Positions 17,645-25,940 of a stretch of 64,000 nt of DNA are shown here, piece after piece. Positions within the stretch are counted from its first letter, which is position 1; each line of letters opens with the position of its first letter. The notes beneath the pieces are model-generated. The model did not search any database. It was not told the DNA's origin and saw only the letters and a program-made list of their open reading frames with translations. The stretch is from Pseudoflavonifractor sp. MSJ-30. GTDB taxonomy: Bacteria > Bacillota > Clostridia > Oscillospirales > Oscillospiraceae. The translations under genes and the position numbers were made by a program. The stretch lies in the NCBI RefSeq assembly GCF_018918045.1, contig NZ_JAHLPU010000022.1, positions 55,319-119,318 on the forward strand, given 5' to 3'.

Positions 17645-18004
17645 GTGAAATACGATTTTTTAGGAGTTGTTGTTTTTGGTATTGTACTGCTAATCGGGGT
17701 GGCGGTGATAGCGGCATTTATCACTGTGGGAATTTTCCTCATAAGAGCATTGAGTAGATATATCAAATCAGGCAATGTCAGAAGAGAAAAGTCCAGCATC
17801 AAGAAATCTCTCGGTGAGGTTTTGAAACAGCATCGTGAAGAGTGCAAGATGACGCAGGAGTTTGTTGCAGAATCTATCGGCGTAAGCAGGCAGGCTGTCT
17901 CTAAATGGGAGACTGGCGCATCTGACCCAAGCACTTCCAATCTGCTTACACTTGCAAAATTGTTCAACACTACGGCAGAAGAACTATTACGTGAAGTACA
18001 ATAA
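17645..18004 (+). CDS. membrane-anchored XRE-type HTH protein, GTG start
   Basis: A 119-residue protein with an unusual order of domains. One strong N-terminal membrane helix (about residues 5-33, FLGVVVFGIVLLIGVAVIAA) and a basic linker (RYIKSGNVRREK) come first, then a complete XRE helix-turn-helix (LGEVLKQHREECKMTQEFVAESIGVSRQAVSKWETG) to the C-terminus. The DNA-binding part would face the cytoplasm. GTG 17645 follows AGAGGTGATT. It lies 56 bases before the erythromycin-esterase homologue on the same strand and probably belongs to that unit; a regulatory role is inferred. Confidence 0.8.
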   Translation: MKYDFLGVVVFGIVLLIGVAVIAAFITVGIFLIRALSRYIKSGNVRREKSSIKKSLGEVLKQHREECKMTQEFVAESIGVSRQAVSKWETGASDPSTSNLLTLAKLFNTTAEELLREVQ

Positions 18005-18060
18005 GCGTGGAAAACGGATGTAAGACAACTGATTCATTATAAAGGAAAAGGCTATCAGAT

Positions 18061-19314
18061 ATGAAGAATAAAAAGACAAGAAGATTTAAGATAAGATATA
18101 TCGTTTTTGGATTATTAGGTATTATGGCTTTAGCGGCACTTGTATTTATGCGTTTTGGAGGTTTTGGCACAGGAGAAAATGTGAATCCGGAAGATTTTTT
18201 AGCTTATGCTGAACCCGTGGAAAATATAACCGTGCCTGAAAGTGCAAAAATAATTGCATTGGGAGAAGCTACTCACGGAAATGCAGAATTTCAGCAGTTG
18301 AAGCTGGAAGTGTTCAAGCAGATGGTAAAAAATAATGGTGTTAGGGCGTTTGCCCTTGAAGGTGACTACGGCGGTTGCGAGCAGGTAAACCGATATATAC
18401 ACGGCGGTGAGGGGACAGCACAGGAAGCAGCCGCAGCGATTGGATTTTCCATTTATAGAACGGAAGAGATAACAGAACTTATCTCCTATATGCGCCAGTA
18501 CAATGAAAGTGCATTGGAAGGCGAAGACCTTCGCTTTTACGGTTTTGATATGCAGAGGATTTCTTACAGCATGAGGTTTTTGAAAGAAACCTGCAAAGAA
18601 CTGGAAGTGGACACAACAAACTTGCAGAAACTTGTGGAAGGCGAAAACTGGAGCAGTGAATGCGATTTATCTACTCGAATTGAAACCCTTACACAAGTGA
18701 AGAAAGAATTGGAAAGCAAGAACGGTTCGGAAAATGCAATTCACTTTGTAGATATTTTAATGCAGCATTCCGAGCTTCAAACTCTGACAAATGATGATGG
18801 TGCTACATTAAGAGATCAATTTATGGCAGAAAATGTACAGTGGATTTTACAGCAGGAGCAGCGAAATGGGCATGAAAAAATCTTTGTGACAGGTCACAAC
18901 AGCCATGTCGCAAAATGGGGCAGTTTTGACTCGATGGGTAAACTTCTTTCCAAGGACGCAGCAAACGGTTACTATGTCATTGGTACCGATTTTTATAAAA
19001 CCCATTGCAATATGCCGACCTGTTCGCCTGAAAAGCGTACAATTCAGGTGTTTTATTCCCATGACCCTTTAGCAAAGGCAGCAAAACTGGCGGGATTTGA
19101 TATTTGTTGGTTGGATTTTACTAAAGTCCCCGAAAATTCTGAACTGGGTAGGCAGGCTTCTGAATACACCTATATGGGAACACTTGGAGAAAGCTACTCA
19201 ATCATTATGCGGCTTCTTCCTCCAAGTTATCGAATGTTTCAACCTCCTGCGGAGCTTTATGATAGTATGATATTTGTAACGGATGCGAACCCTACAAAAA
19301 TATTAGAAGAATAA
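18061..19314 (+). CDS. erythromycin esterase family protein, membrane-anchored
   Basis: A 417-residue protein with a basic start and one N-terminal membrane helix (residues about 11-30), then an erythromycin-esterase-like domain. Conserved pieces are IIALGEATHGNAEFQQLKLEVF (the ATHG box with the catalytic-region His), AFALEGDYGGCEQVNRYIHG, LRFYGFDMQ and IFVTGHNSHVAKWG. Members hydrolyse macrolide lactones (EreA/EreB) or have unknown esterase-like roles; this one is distant from Ere, so resistance should not be assumed. The N-terminal anchor would place the catalytic domain outside the membrane. Base composition is clearly richer in A+T than the surrounding core genes. Confidence 0.85.
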   Translation: MKNKKTRRFKIRYIVFGLLGIMALAALVFMRFGGFGTGENVNPEDFLAYAEPVENITVPESAKIIALGEATHGNAEFQQLKLEVFKQMVKNNGVRAFALEGDYGGCEQVNRYIHGGEGTAQEAAAAIGFSIYRTEEITELISYMRQYNESALEGEDLRFYGFDMQRISYSMRFLKETCKELEVDTTNLQKLVEGENWSSECDLSTRIETLTQVKKELESKNGSENAIHFVDILMQHSELQTLTNDDGATLRDQFMAENVQWILQQEQRNGHEKIFVTGHNSHVAKWGSFDSMGKLLSKDAANGYYVIGTDFYKTHCNMPTCSPEKRTIQVFYSHDPLAKAAKLAGFDICWLDFTKVPENSELGRQASEYTYMGTLGESYSIIMRLLPPSYRMFQPPAELYDSMIFVTDANPTKILEE

Positions 19315-19369
19315 CGTATGCAAAACTTCCAGTTTGTCAATCTGAATACAAAACTTGAATACTGAAAAC

Positions 19370-19419
19370 CAGACCGTTGACTTGCCGCAATGAGCGAGAA
19401 GCTGACGGTCTGTTTTATT
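19370..19419 (+). terminator. terminator after the erythromycin-esterase homologue
   Basis: Stem CAGACCGT (19370-19377) pairs with ACGGTCTG (19405-19412) and is followed by TTTTATT. Confidence 0.75.
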
Positions 19420-19453
19420 CCCAAAATCAAAAAAGAAGGTCACGCTGTAAATC

Positions 19454-19505
19454 AAATATCCACCATAACGCCCAAGATAAATGGATGTTATGGTGGATAT
19501 TTTTC
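19454..19505. terminator. long perfect hairpin, likely bidirectional terminator
   Basis: Perfect 16-bp inverted repeat (19454-19469 with 19487-19502) around a 17-base loop, followed by a T-rich run to 19508. It insulates the AT-rich block from the minus-strand sugar transferase. Confidence 0.7.
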
Positions 19506-19620
19506 TTTGAACGTCATATTTGGCGTTTTTCCCCGTGATTATAAAGTTGTGGTATGATGAAAATAGAAGACAGTAACAGATGTCAATAAAGTTTGGCAGC
19601 AAGCACCGGCGGCTGTTCGT

Positions 19621-21003
19621 TTACTTTTCTTCGTTTCTGGACGCAGTCGTCTGGGACTGGGCTACGCCCTCGGTGCTTTCCGGCTGGAACAGGATCTTCA
19701 CCGTGGCAAAAATAATCTTCAGATCCGTTACGATGCCCATGGAGCCGATATACTGCAGGTCCATCTGCAGCTTATTGTAGGGCGTTGTATTGTACTTGCC
19801 ATAGACCTGGGCCATGCCCGTCAGGCCTGCCTTTGCCTGAAGCCGCAGCGCAAATTCCGGCATTTCCCTTTCGTACTGGGCAGCAATCTCCGGTCGCTCC
19901 GGTCGGGGGCCGACGATGCTCATGGCTCCGGACAGGATGCAGAACAGCTGCGGAATCTCGTCAATGCGTACCATGCGGATGATTTTCCCCACAGGGGTTA
20001 TCCGGTCATCGTTTTCCCTGGCAAGCCGGGCCACGCCATCCTTCTCCGCGTCCACCCGCATGCTGCGGAATTTATAGAGGTTGAATTCTTTCCGATCCTT
20101 GGTCAGCCGTACCTGCTTATAGAGGATGGGGCCACCATCGTAGAGCTTGATGGCAACAGCCGTCACCAGCATGAACGGACTGAACACCACCAGAGCCAGC
20201 AGGCTCAGAACAATATCCATAATCCGTTTCACAGCCAGATACCAGATGGCCGGGCTGGAACGCTGGCACAGCAGCACGGGCAGATTATCCAGCTGCAGCT
20301 GTTTGGCGCCCTTGATGAGGAAGTCGCCGATATTGGGCCGGACATAGGCCTCGATACCGTTGTCGATGCAGTACTTCACCAGATCGTTACGGATACTGGA
20401 GGGCACGCCGCAGAGCATGATTGCTCTGGCCTTCGTCTCCCGCAGCCTGGCCCGGATAACATGCTTCCCGGATTCAGCAGAAATCGAATCCAACAGCATA
20501 AAACTGCTGGGCAGACTTTTCAGAATGGCTTCGCCATCCTCCCGGGCGTCCCGGTTGTCGTAGATCAGCACCGTAGGCCGGGGCCGCAGCAGTTTCAGCG
20601 TCAGCTTCTTGGCGCACAGGGCCCACAGAAAGGCGGCAACAGCCGCGCAGAGCATCATCAGCAGCATTGGGACAACATTGGGCATGGCCCGGATCAGCAG
20701 TGCTGTCACGAAGTACATCATGCCGCAGCTGAGCACCAGTGCCACCAGATGGGAATAGGACAGCTCCTCCACAGAATGGAACATCACATCAAAGCCGCCG
20801 TAAAGTCGGGCAAAAATAAAATAAAGCAGCCCGAACAGGCCTATCACGCCGATATCACCTTTGGCAAAAAAGGTATAGATATACATCTGGTTCCGGTAAT
20901 ACCGGTACCACAAAACGCCAAACAGCAGCGTATTCACTGCCAGCAGCACCAGGCCAAAGAGGAAAAGCATAGCCTGACGCTTTTGTTGGCTGTTGTATTT
21001 CAT
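19621..21003 (-). CDS. polyprenyl glycosylphosphotransferase (initiating sugar transferase)
   Basis: A 460-residue enzyme that would start repeat-unit synthesis by moving a sugar-1-phosphate onto undecaprenyl phosphate. Four or five N-terminal membrane helices and a CoA-binding-like middle domain precede the C-terminal bacterial sugar transferase domain. That domain holds a hydrophobic re-entrant helix (IMDIVLSLLALVVFSPFML), YKFRSMRVDAEKDG, IRMVRIDEIPQLFCILSGAMSIVGPRPERPE and LQAKAGLTGMAQVYG. ATG 21003 has GAGGTGGG upstream. It probably serves the Wzx/Wzy operon at the left of the window, though 10 kb away and in reverse orientation. Confidence 0.92.
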   Translation of the reverse strand: MKYNSQQKRQAMLFLFGLVLLAVNTLLFGVLWYRYYRNQMYIYTFFAKGDIGVIGLFGLLYFIFARLYGGFDVMFHSVEELSYSHLVALVLSCGMMYFVTALLIRAMPNVVPMLLMMLCAAVAAFLWALCAKKLTLKLLRPRPTVLIYDNRDAREDGEAILKSLPSSFMLLDSISAESGKHVIRARLRETKARAIMLCGVPSSIRNDLVKYCIDNGIEAYVRPNIGDFLIKGAKQLQLDNLPVLLCQRSSPAIWYLAVKRIMDIVLSLLALVVFSPFMLVTAVAIKLYDGGPILYKQVRLTKDRKEFNLYKFRSMRVDAEKDGVARLARENDDRITPVGKIIRMVRIDEIPQLFCILSGAMSIVGPRPERPEIAAQYEREMPEFALRLQAKAGLTGMAQVYGKYNTTPYNKLQMDLQYIGSMGIVTDLKIIFATVKILFQPESTEGVAQSQTTASRNEEK

Positions 21004-21190
21004 AATTCCCACCTCATTGCATCATTTCAATCCACGGCCCATTATAGCAATGATTCCCCATAAAAGCAAGCAAAGCTTACCTTTTCGTCAGCACCATTGC
21101 TTTTTCCTGAAGATTCCTTTAAGATTTTTGAAAGTGTGTTCCATTTCCTGGAAAAATGTGGTAAACTCAGTCCAGAAGGAGGCTGTAATA

Positions 21191-21784
21191 ATGCTTGGTT
21201 TTATGCTTCAGGAAGCGCTTGTGAATATTCCGATTGCCGGGCTGGGGCTGCTGCTGTTCCGTCTGTGCGCAGGCGTCTGGCGTAAGCTGTATACAGGCAA
21301 TTGGGCGGTTCCATGCCTGCTGGCGGTTTACCTGTGCCTTATGTATGCCGTTACCGGAATCCCCAGTATCCACTACTGCGTCTTCTACCCGCAGATCAAT
21401 CTGATCCCCTTCTCCGATTTTGGAGAAAAAAGATTTTTTATGCTTTCCTCGCTGAACATCCTCATGACCGTACCTCTGGGCGTGCTGCTGCCCCTTTGCT
21501 GGCAGCAATATCAGCGGTTTCCCCGGACTCTGGCGGCGGGATTTCTGACCTCCCTCGCCATTGAGCTTTCCCAGATGTTCTGCTTCCGGGCTACGGACAT
21601 TGACGATCTCATTCTCAACACGCTGGGCACAGCAGCAGGCTTCTTCCTCGGCAAGCTGATCTTGGGCCGGTTCTGGAAGCACACGAAAACCGGCAAAAAC
21701 GGCTATCTCGTCCTGAGTCTGATTCTGGTCCTCCTCTGCTTCTTCCTGCGGCAGGAGCTGTATAATCTGGCGGCGGGGCTATAA
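21191..21784 (+). CDS. VanZ family membrane protein
   Basis: A 197-residue protein with five or six hydrophobic helices and the VanZ signature. It shows NLIPFSDF after the second helix, NILMTVPLGVLLPLCW, and then SLAIELSQMFCFRATDIDDLILNTLGTAAGFFLG. VanZ-like proteins are linked to low-level glycopeptide tolerance and to surface-polymer loci; their activity is not defined. The ATG at 21191 follows AAGGAGG. It is divergent from the sugar transferase gene next door. Confidence 0.87.
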   Translation: MLGFMLQEALVNIPIAGLGLLLFRLCAGVWRKLYTGNWAVPCLLAVYLCLMYAVTGIPSIHYCVFYPQINLIPFSDFGEKRFFMLSSLNILMTVPLGVLLPLCWQQYQRFPRTLAAGFLTSLAIELSQMFCFRATDIDDLILNTLGTAAGFFLGKLILGRFWKHTKTGKNGYLVLSLILVLLCFFLRQELYNLAAGL

Positions 21785-21797
21785 ATACGAAAAAGGA

Positions 21798-21831
21798 CCG
21801 GTGTACCGCAATTCGCGGCACACCGGATTTT
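21798..21831. terminator. bidirectional terminator between VanZ and aminotransferase genes
   Basis: A 12-bp stem (21798-21809 with 21815-21826, one mismatch) with a 5-base loop, followed by ATTTTTCC on the plus strand and TCCTTTTTCG on the minus strand. Confidence 0.85.
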
Positions 21832-21840
21832 TCCATAGTT

Positions 21841-23034
21841 TTACCCGTTCAGTCCGTACTCCGCAGCAAGCTCCCGGAAGCGGGGCAGGCTGCGGCGGAT
21901 GGTGTCCGGGGAGACGCAGTAGGCAATGCGGACATAGCCCGGCATGGCGAAGGTGGATCCTGCCACAAGGATCAGGTTGTGGGCCTTGGCCCGTGCCACA
22001 AACGCCTGCTCGTCAGGTTCAGGGGATTTTACGAACAGATAGAACGTCCCCTCCGGCTTGACGCATTCAAACCCCAGTTCCGTCAGGCCGCCCCAGAGCA
22101 GCTTCCGGTTGTTGTCATAGAAGGCCACATCACATTTTTCGTCCAGGCACCGGGCGACGGCCTTCTGCAAAAGACTGGGGGCATTGACATAGCCGCAGAT
22201 CCGGTTGGAAACCGAAATCGCATTCGCCATCTCCTGCCACTGCTCCATTTCCGGAGAGATGACCAGATAGCCGATCCGTTCGCCGGGGATGGACAGGGTC
22301 TTGGAGAAGGAATAGGCCACAAAGGTGTTGGCATAGAACTTCGTCACATAGGGGATATCTACGCCGTCATAGGCCAGCTCCCGGTAGGGTTCGTCGGAGA
22401 TCAGATAGATCTCATGGCCGTACTCCTTCTGCTTCTCCTTCAGGATCCCGGCGATGCTCGTCAGAGTCTCCGCGCTGTAGGCTACGCCGGAGGGGTTTAC
22501 AGGGTTGTTGATGATGACCGCCTTGGTCCTCGGCCCCACCTTGCGCCCAAAGTCCTCCAGATCCGGCTGGAAGCTGGGCAGCCGGGGAGCAACCTCCACG
22601 ATCTCCCCGCGCCAGTTGGCCACATAGTTGCGGTATTCTCCAAAATAGGGCCGGAAGGCGACTACCTGATCCCCGATATCCAGAATTGCCCGGAGGACGA
22701 TATTGATAGCGCCGGCGGCGCCCACAGTCATAACAATGTTCTCACCCGTAAGCCCCAGATCAAACCGGCGGTTCAGGCTGTCCGCTACCGCCTTGCGGAC
22801 CTCCGGGTAACCGGCGTTGTTCATATATCCGTGCAGCGCCAGAGAATCCTCACTGCGGATAACATCCATCAGGGCATCCGTAAAGGCCTGGGGCACAGGG
22901 GCAACCGGATTGCCCAGAGAAAAATCAAAGACATTCTCCGCCCCGACCTTCTCTGCCAACTTCTGCCCCTCAATAAACATTTTCCGGATGGCCGAGGAGT
23001 TTTTCAGCGTTTCCCGCATTTGTTCTGACAGCAT
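21841..23034 (-). CDS. pyridoxal-phosphate aminotransferase, class I/II
   Basis: A 397-residue fold-type I aminotransferase. It shows FDFSLGNPVAPVPQAF (substrate entry), TVGAAGAINIVLRAILD, INNPVNPSGVAYS, ISDEPYRELAYDG and the lysine loop AYSFSKTLSIPGERIGYL, where the Lys carries PLP; the C-terminus has MPGYVRIAYCVS. It belongs to the aspartate/aromatic aminotransferase group and the amino-acid substrate is not assigned. ATG 23034 is chosen because homologous sequence begins there; it overlaps the small membrane-protein gene upstream by about 65 bases. Confidence 0.88.
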   Translation of the reverse strand: MLSEQMRETLKNSSAIRKMFIEGQKLAEKVGAENVFDFSLGNPVAPVPQAFTDALMDVIRSEDSLALHGYMNNAGYPEVRKAVADSLNRRFDLGLTGENIVMTVGAAGAINIVLRAILDIGDQVVAFRPYFGEYRNYVANWRGEIVEVAPRLPSFQPDLEDFGRKVGPRTKAVIINNPVNPSGVAYSAETLTSIAGILKEKQKEYGHEIYLISDEPYRELAYDGVDIPYVTKFYANTFVAYSFSKTLSIPGERIGYLVISPEMEQWQEMANAISVSNRICGYVNAPSLLQKAVARCLDEKCDVAFYDNNRKLLWGGLTELGFECVKPEGTFYLFVKSPEPDEQAFVARAKAHNLILVAGSTFAMPGYVRIAYCVSPDTIRRSLPRFRELAAEYGLNG

Positions 23035-23239
23035 TTTCTTCAACCCGCTTTCGCTTTTTTCCCATTTTATCACACGCAGGCGGCAAAATCAATCTGTATT
23101 GCTTCTGCCGGATCACATACAGGATGCCCAGACGCTCCCCCATGGAAGTCCTTGTCATCAGTGTCGCGCTCACCCCTGCAATGACGATGGCCACGATGAT
23201 AAGGACCATGATCAGATTCGCGTTTTTTCTCTTCTTCAT
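22970..23239 (-). CDS. small single-pass membrane protein, unknown function
   Basis: An 89-codon frame starting ATG 23239 after AAAGGGAT. It has a basic start (MKKRKNANL) and one strong membrane helix (residues about 9-28, IMVLIIVAIVIAGVSATLM), then a soluble basic tail. It lies directly behind a good minus-strand promoter and 33 bases after the predicted transcript start, which supports translation. The last 65 bases overlap the aminotransferase in another frame, so the C-terminal part may not be conserved. No family is recognised. Confidence 0.5.
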   Translation of the reverse strand: MKKRKNANLIMVLIIVAIVIAGVSATLMTRTSMGERLGILYVIRQKQYRLILPPACDKMGKKRKRVEENAVRTNAGNAEKLLGHPENVY

Positions 23240-23271
23240 AGCGATCCCTTTCCACCCATGTATTTGGATTT

Positions 23272-23300
23272 ATTGTACACGTCTGATGGAAAAATTGCAA
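23272..23300 (-). promoter_or_regulatory. promoter of the small membrane protein-aminotransferase unit
   Basis: Minus strand TTGCAA (23300-23295), 17-bp spacer, TACAAT (23277-23272). Confidence 0.7.
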
Positions 23301-23430
23301 GGGACGCAATAAATAAACAAATCCGCAGCTGTTTTCTGTGTTCTTTGCCAAAGCAGGCTGCCCCTCCAGGCTGTGAAACCGGCCCTGAATTGTTTTGCCG
23401 CACCGGCATTTTGAGCCCCGTAGGCAGCAA

Positions 23431-23456
23431 AAATCCCCCACCTCAAAATGTGGGGC
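23431..23456 (-). terminator. terminator after the double-CxxC protein gene
   Basis: Minus-strand stem CCCCAC (23455-23450) / GTGGGG (23441-23436) with an 8-base loop, followed by GATTTTTG. Confidence 0.65.
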
Positions 23457-23510
23457 GAGGGATCTCAATTGGGTATGTTTTTTATCTTTTGCCGTATTCC
23501 ACGCCGGCAC

Positions 23511-24224
23511 TCAGTTACTCACCATATCATCCTCATCATTGTCGTCCTCAATTCCATCCAGAAAGTATTTCGCTTCCTTTGTTCCGTACTTTGCCGCGGG
23601 CCGGAAATGCAAATTCGTCAACCCATTTTCCCGGCAGACATCCACAAAGCGCTTAGAAAGGAAGGTTGTCGTACCCAATTCATAAGTAAAGAAAATATCA
23701 TAGCCTTCATATTTCTCCGTATGAAATTCCAGATGCCGAAGAAAATCATAGGTGCCCGGCACCGGACGGCACAGCGGACAAACCTTAGAATAGGGGTCTC
23801 CTTCCCGACAATTCCCATAGGCAATCGACGATTTCGCATGATCGATTGTCATTTTGCTTCGTTCCAAATCAATGTAGTAATACTTAGGAATAGGGACTTC
23901 CTTCTTCCCCTTTCGCTGGAAGCGGACATGCTCGATTTCCTGCACATCTTTGATGCCGGTAAGTCCTTCCTGCCGAATTACTGCCAAAGCCCGTTCTGAA
24001 ATCAGGAAGTCTGCCTTACTGCTGAAAGAATACAAGAAGTCTGGGACTCTGCGGTTGGTAAGCACCACCTCACGGGGCCGCATCCAAAGGCTGCCTGAAA
24101 CCCTCTTTCCGCACAAAGGGCATACGTCTGCTTTGCTATCATCGTACTCTACGTTATCTATCAAAGCTGCCTCGGCATATTTTGTTTTCCATGAATATGT
24201 TGCAATATACAATTCCGGCCCCAT
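23511..24224 (-). CDS. double-CxxC immunity-like protein (orphan)
   Basis: A 237-residue protein with two CxxC knuckles: VCPLCGKRVSG near residue 33 and KVCPLCRPVPGTYDF near residue 152. Between them are VPDFLYSFSSKADFLISERAL and KYYYIDLERSKMTIDH; after them come YDIFFTYELGTTTFLSKRFVDVCRENGLTNLHF and an acidic tail (DDNDEDD). This plan matches the double-CXXCG / Imm11-type proteins known as immunity partners of polymorphic toxins. No toxin gene is adjacent. The same architecture recurs at 59713-60330. ATG 24224 follows AGGGGGA at 6 bases. Confidence 0.65.
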   Translation of the reverse strand: MGPELYIATYSWKTKYAEAALIDNVEYDDSKADVCPLCGKRVSGSLWMRPREVVLTNRRVPDFLYSFSSKADFLISERALAVIRQEGLTGIKDVQEIEHVRFQRKGKKEVPIPKYYYIDLERSKMTIDHAKSSIAYGNCREGDPYSKVCPLCRPVPGTYDFLRHLEFHTEKYEGYDIFFTYELGTTTFLSKRFVDVCRENGLTNLHFRPAAKYGTKEAKYFLDGIEDDNDEDDMVSN

Positions 24225-24377
24225 AGGTAATCCCCCTGCTTTTGTCAATAAGAGAATTCGAGTTTGTTTTCATCTATTTGTTTCAACATAACGCTTTGCG
24301 AGGTAAGAAATATGCAGTTCCGGTTCTATTCTAGCTATACCTGCCCATCGATTTCGTGATGATTTTACTGCTTATAC

Positions 24378-25016
24378 CTATTTCTCAATCAAATCTTCCA
24401 TAGTGCATCCCAACACCTTCGACAAAGACAGCAGGGTTTCTGCGCTGGCTTTGTTGATGTCCTTATTTCGCTGTTCGTACATCTGAATGGAGCGAAGACT
24501 CACACCGGAGCGCTTTGCAAGCTCCGCTTGGGTACAGCCGTAGTTTAATCGAATTCGCTTCAAATTGGTATCTGAAAAGACTTCCCTCAATCTGGCATCC
24601 ATAATGTCCACGAACTTGCTGATGTCTGCCTCATGGAGTGTCGTATACAGTTCCTGAAGCTCTTCAAAGGAAACTGCTTTGAAAATTTCGCTGTATTTTC
24701 TGTCAGACCACCATTGATAATAGGCGGTTGCCCAACCGATCCAGTATTCTCTCGACCTGCCAAAATGCTCGGAGGACGCTGCCTTTGGGGCTTTCCCGGT
24801 GGTTTCTGACAAAACATCCACAGCAAGCTCAATGCCGCTTTTCCCGGCCAGGCAGTCCGGTTCCCCGTTCTCCATCCGCCGACTGATGGTACTTGCCGCA
24901 AACAGCTTCACGAATTGCTCGCCGGGAATCCTGCAATCATGGATGGCATAGTCGAAGGCCTCCCCAAGGGCTGCCTGGGCATTACTCAGATAGATTTCTT
25001 GGTATGCGTGGGTCAT
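24378..25016 (-). CDS. XRE HTH protein partner of DUF3990 gene (putative antitoxin)
   Basis: A 212-residue protein. Residues about 1-150 form a helical domain of the DUF3791-like kind (EIYLSNAQAALGEAFDYAIHDC, FGRSREYWIGWATAYYQWWSD). The C-terminus is an XRE helix-turn-helix (IRLNYGCTQAELAKRSGVSLRSIQMYEQRNKDINKASAETLLSLSKVLGCTMEDLIE). It overlaps the 3' end of the DUF3990 gene by 35 bases, showing co-expression. Such HTH/DUF3990 pairs are thought to be toxin-antitoxin-like modules; the antitoxin role is inferred from layout. ATG 25016 has AGGAGG at 11 bases. Confidence 0.75.
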   Translation of the reverse strand: MTHAYQEIYLSNAQAALGEAFDYAIHDCRIPGEQFVKLFAASTISRRMENGEPDCLAGKSGIELAVDVLSETTGKAPKAASSEHFGRSREYWIGWATAYYQWWSDRKYSEIFKAVSFEELQELYTTLHEADISKFVDIMDARLREVFSDTNLKRIRLNYGCTQAELAKRSGVSLRSIQMYEQRNKDINKASAETLLSLSKVLGCTMEDLIEK

Positions 25017-25674
25017 CGTTTTGAATGCCTCCTCTCATAATATCCTGGATGTACAGCCCATCGTCCTCTTGTTCCAACATTTTCAGGTACATCCTGTTTG
25101 CGTCATCATCCCGTGCCTTCCGTATGGAAAAGTATTTCTCCTTTTGCGCAATATCAAACCCCGCATAGTGGAGCTGGGAAAACGCGAACTTGGACTTGAC
25201 TGCAATCTGCTCTCCCAGCTTTCCCAGACGCATGGCCTGGGCCAATTGCTGCACCGTAATTCCATTGTTCAGGAAAGATTCGGCATAGTCAAAGTAGGAG
25301 TCATCTGCCCGGTAGCCGGTGATGAGGTCGAAGGCATTCACATTTACGCTGAAATGATCGATGAGATATCGCTTCGCCCGTCTGGCCACCGGCGTTTTGA
25401 TGGCGAACAGGCGGTGTTCCACCAGAACTGCAATCCAGTTCAGGATTGTATAGTCGGGACTGTTGAGATTCAGAATATTCATGTATTCCGTGTCCAGTGT
25501 ATAGCGATTGGCAAAGCCGCTTCGCAGAGAGGATACAGCCCACTCCTTTGCCAGTTCTTCATTTTCCGTGCAGTAAAAGCCTAGACCAAAATCGTTGTTC
25601 GCTTTTCCTTTCCCAAAAGTCGGTTCTTCTATGATCTGTTCCGAGCCATGATACAAGGTTACAAAATGTTCCAC
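24982..25674 (-). CDS. DUF3990 protein (putative ADP-ribosyltransferase-fold toxin), GTG start
   Basis: A 230-residue protein whose first 150 residues match DUF3990. It opens TLYHGSEQIIEEPTFGKGKANNDFGLGFYCTENEELAKEWA and later has DLITGYRADDSYFDYAESFLNNGITVQQLAQAM. LYHGS with its His, the FGLGFYCT Tyr and the later acidic patch fit an ART-like fold related to DarT-type enzymes, so transfer of ADP-ribose to a cell target is plausible but untested. GTG 25674 follows AGGGGGG. It is the first gene of the pair with the XRE protein. Confidence 0.72.
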   Translation of the reverse strand: MEHFVTLYHGSEQIIEEPTFGKGKANNDFGLGFYCTENEELAKEWAVSSLRSGFANRYTLDTEYMNILNLNSPDYTILNWIAVLVEHRLFAIKTPVARRAKRYLIDHFSVNVNAFDLITGYRADDSYFDYAESFLNNGITVQQLAQAMRLGKLGEQIAVKSKFAFSQLHYAGFDIAQKEKYFSIRKARDDDANRMYLKMLEQEDDGLYIQDIMRGGIQNDDPRIPRNLSE

Positions 25675-25755
25675 TGTCTGTTTTCCCCCCTGATGGATTT
25701 TCTTTCATTGTATCACTTTGGCGATACTCAATCAAGTAAGATTTAACGATTCTAT

Positions 25756-25795
25756 GTCGGTGATACCAAAAATTGCGCACCCGCAAGGGGTGCGC
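25756..25795. repeat. 40-bp direct repeat, copy 1
   Basis: Identical over 40 bases to 25941-25980. The sequence includes GGTGATACCA and a hairpin GCGCACCC-GCAAG-GGGTGCGC, the same hairpin that forms the tRNA-Leu terminator. It appears to be a duplicated tRNA 3'-flank. Confidence 0.85.
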
Positions 25796-25881
25796 TCGCT
25801 CGTGCGAATCACTTCTGAAATTCGTCCACACCCCACAAGGGGGTGCGTCCGAATATCAGCGGGAATCTACCCACTTATCTT

Positions 25882-25923
25882 AAAACAGTCCACCGGACTG
25901 TTTTTACGCTGGCTTTGCCAGCG
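25882..25923. terminator. two tandem hairpins inside the repeat cluster
   Basis: A perfect 10-bp stem AAAACAGTCC / GGACTGTTTT (25882-25904) with a 3-base loop and T-run, immediately followed by CGCTGGC-TTT-GCCAGCG (25907-25923). Both are strong folded units of the intergenic repeat cluster. Confidence 0.7.
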
Positions 25924-25940
25924 CCGCCCTTTCGATTCCC

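Noticed and set aside
18061..19314. calling the erythromycin-esterase homologue a macrolide-resistance gene
   Set aside because: Only the family motifs are visible; distance from EreA/EreB and the membrane anchor leave the substrate open.
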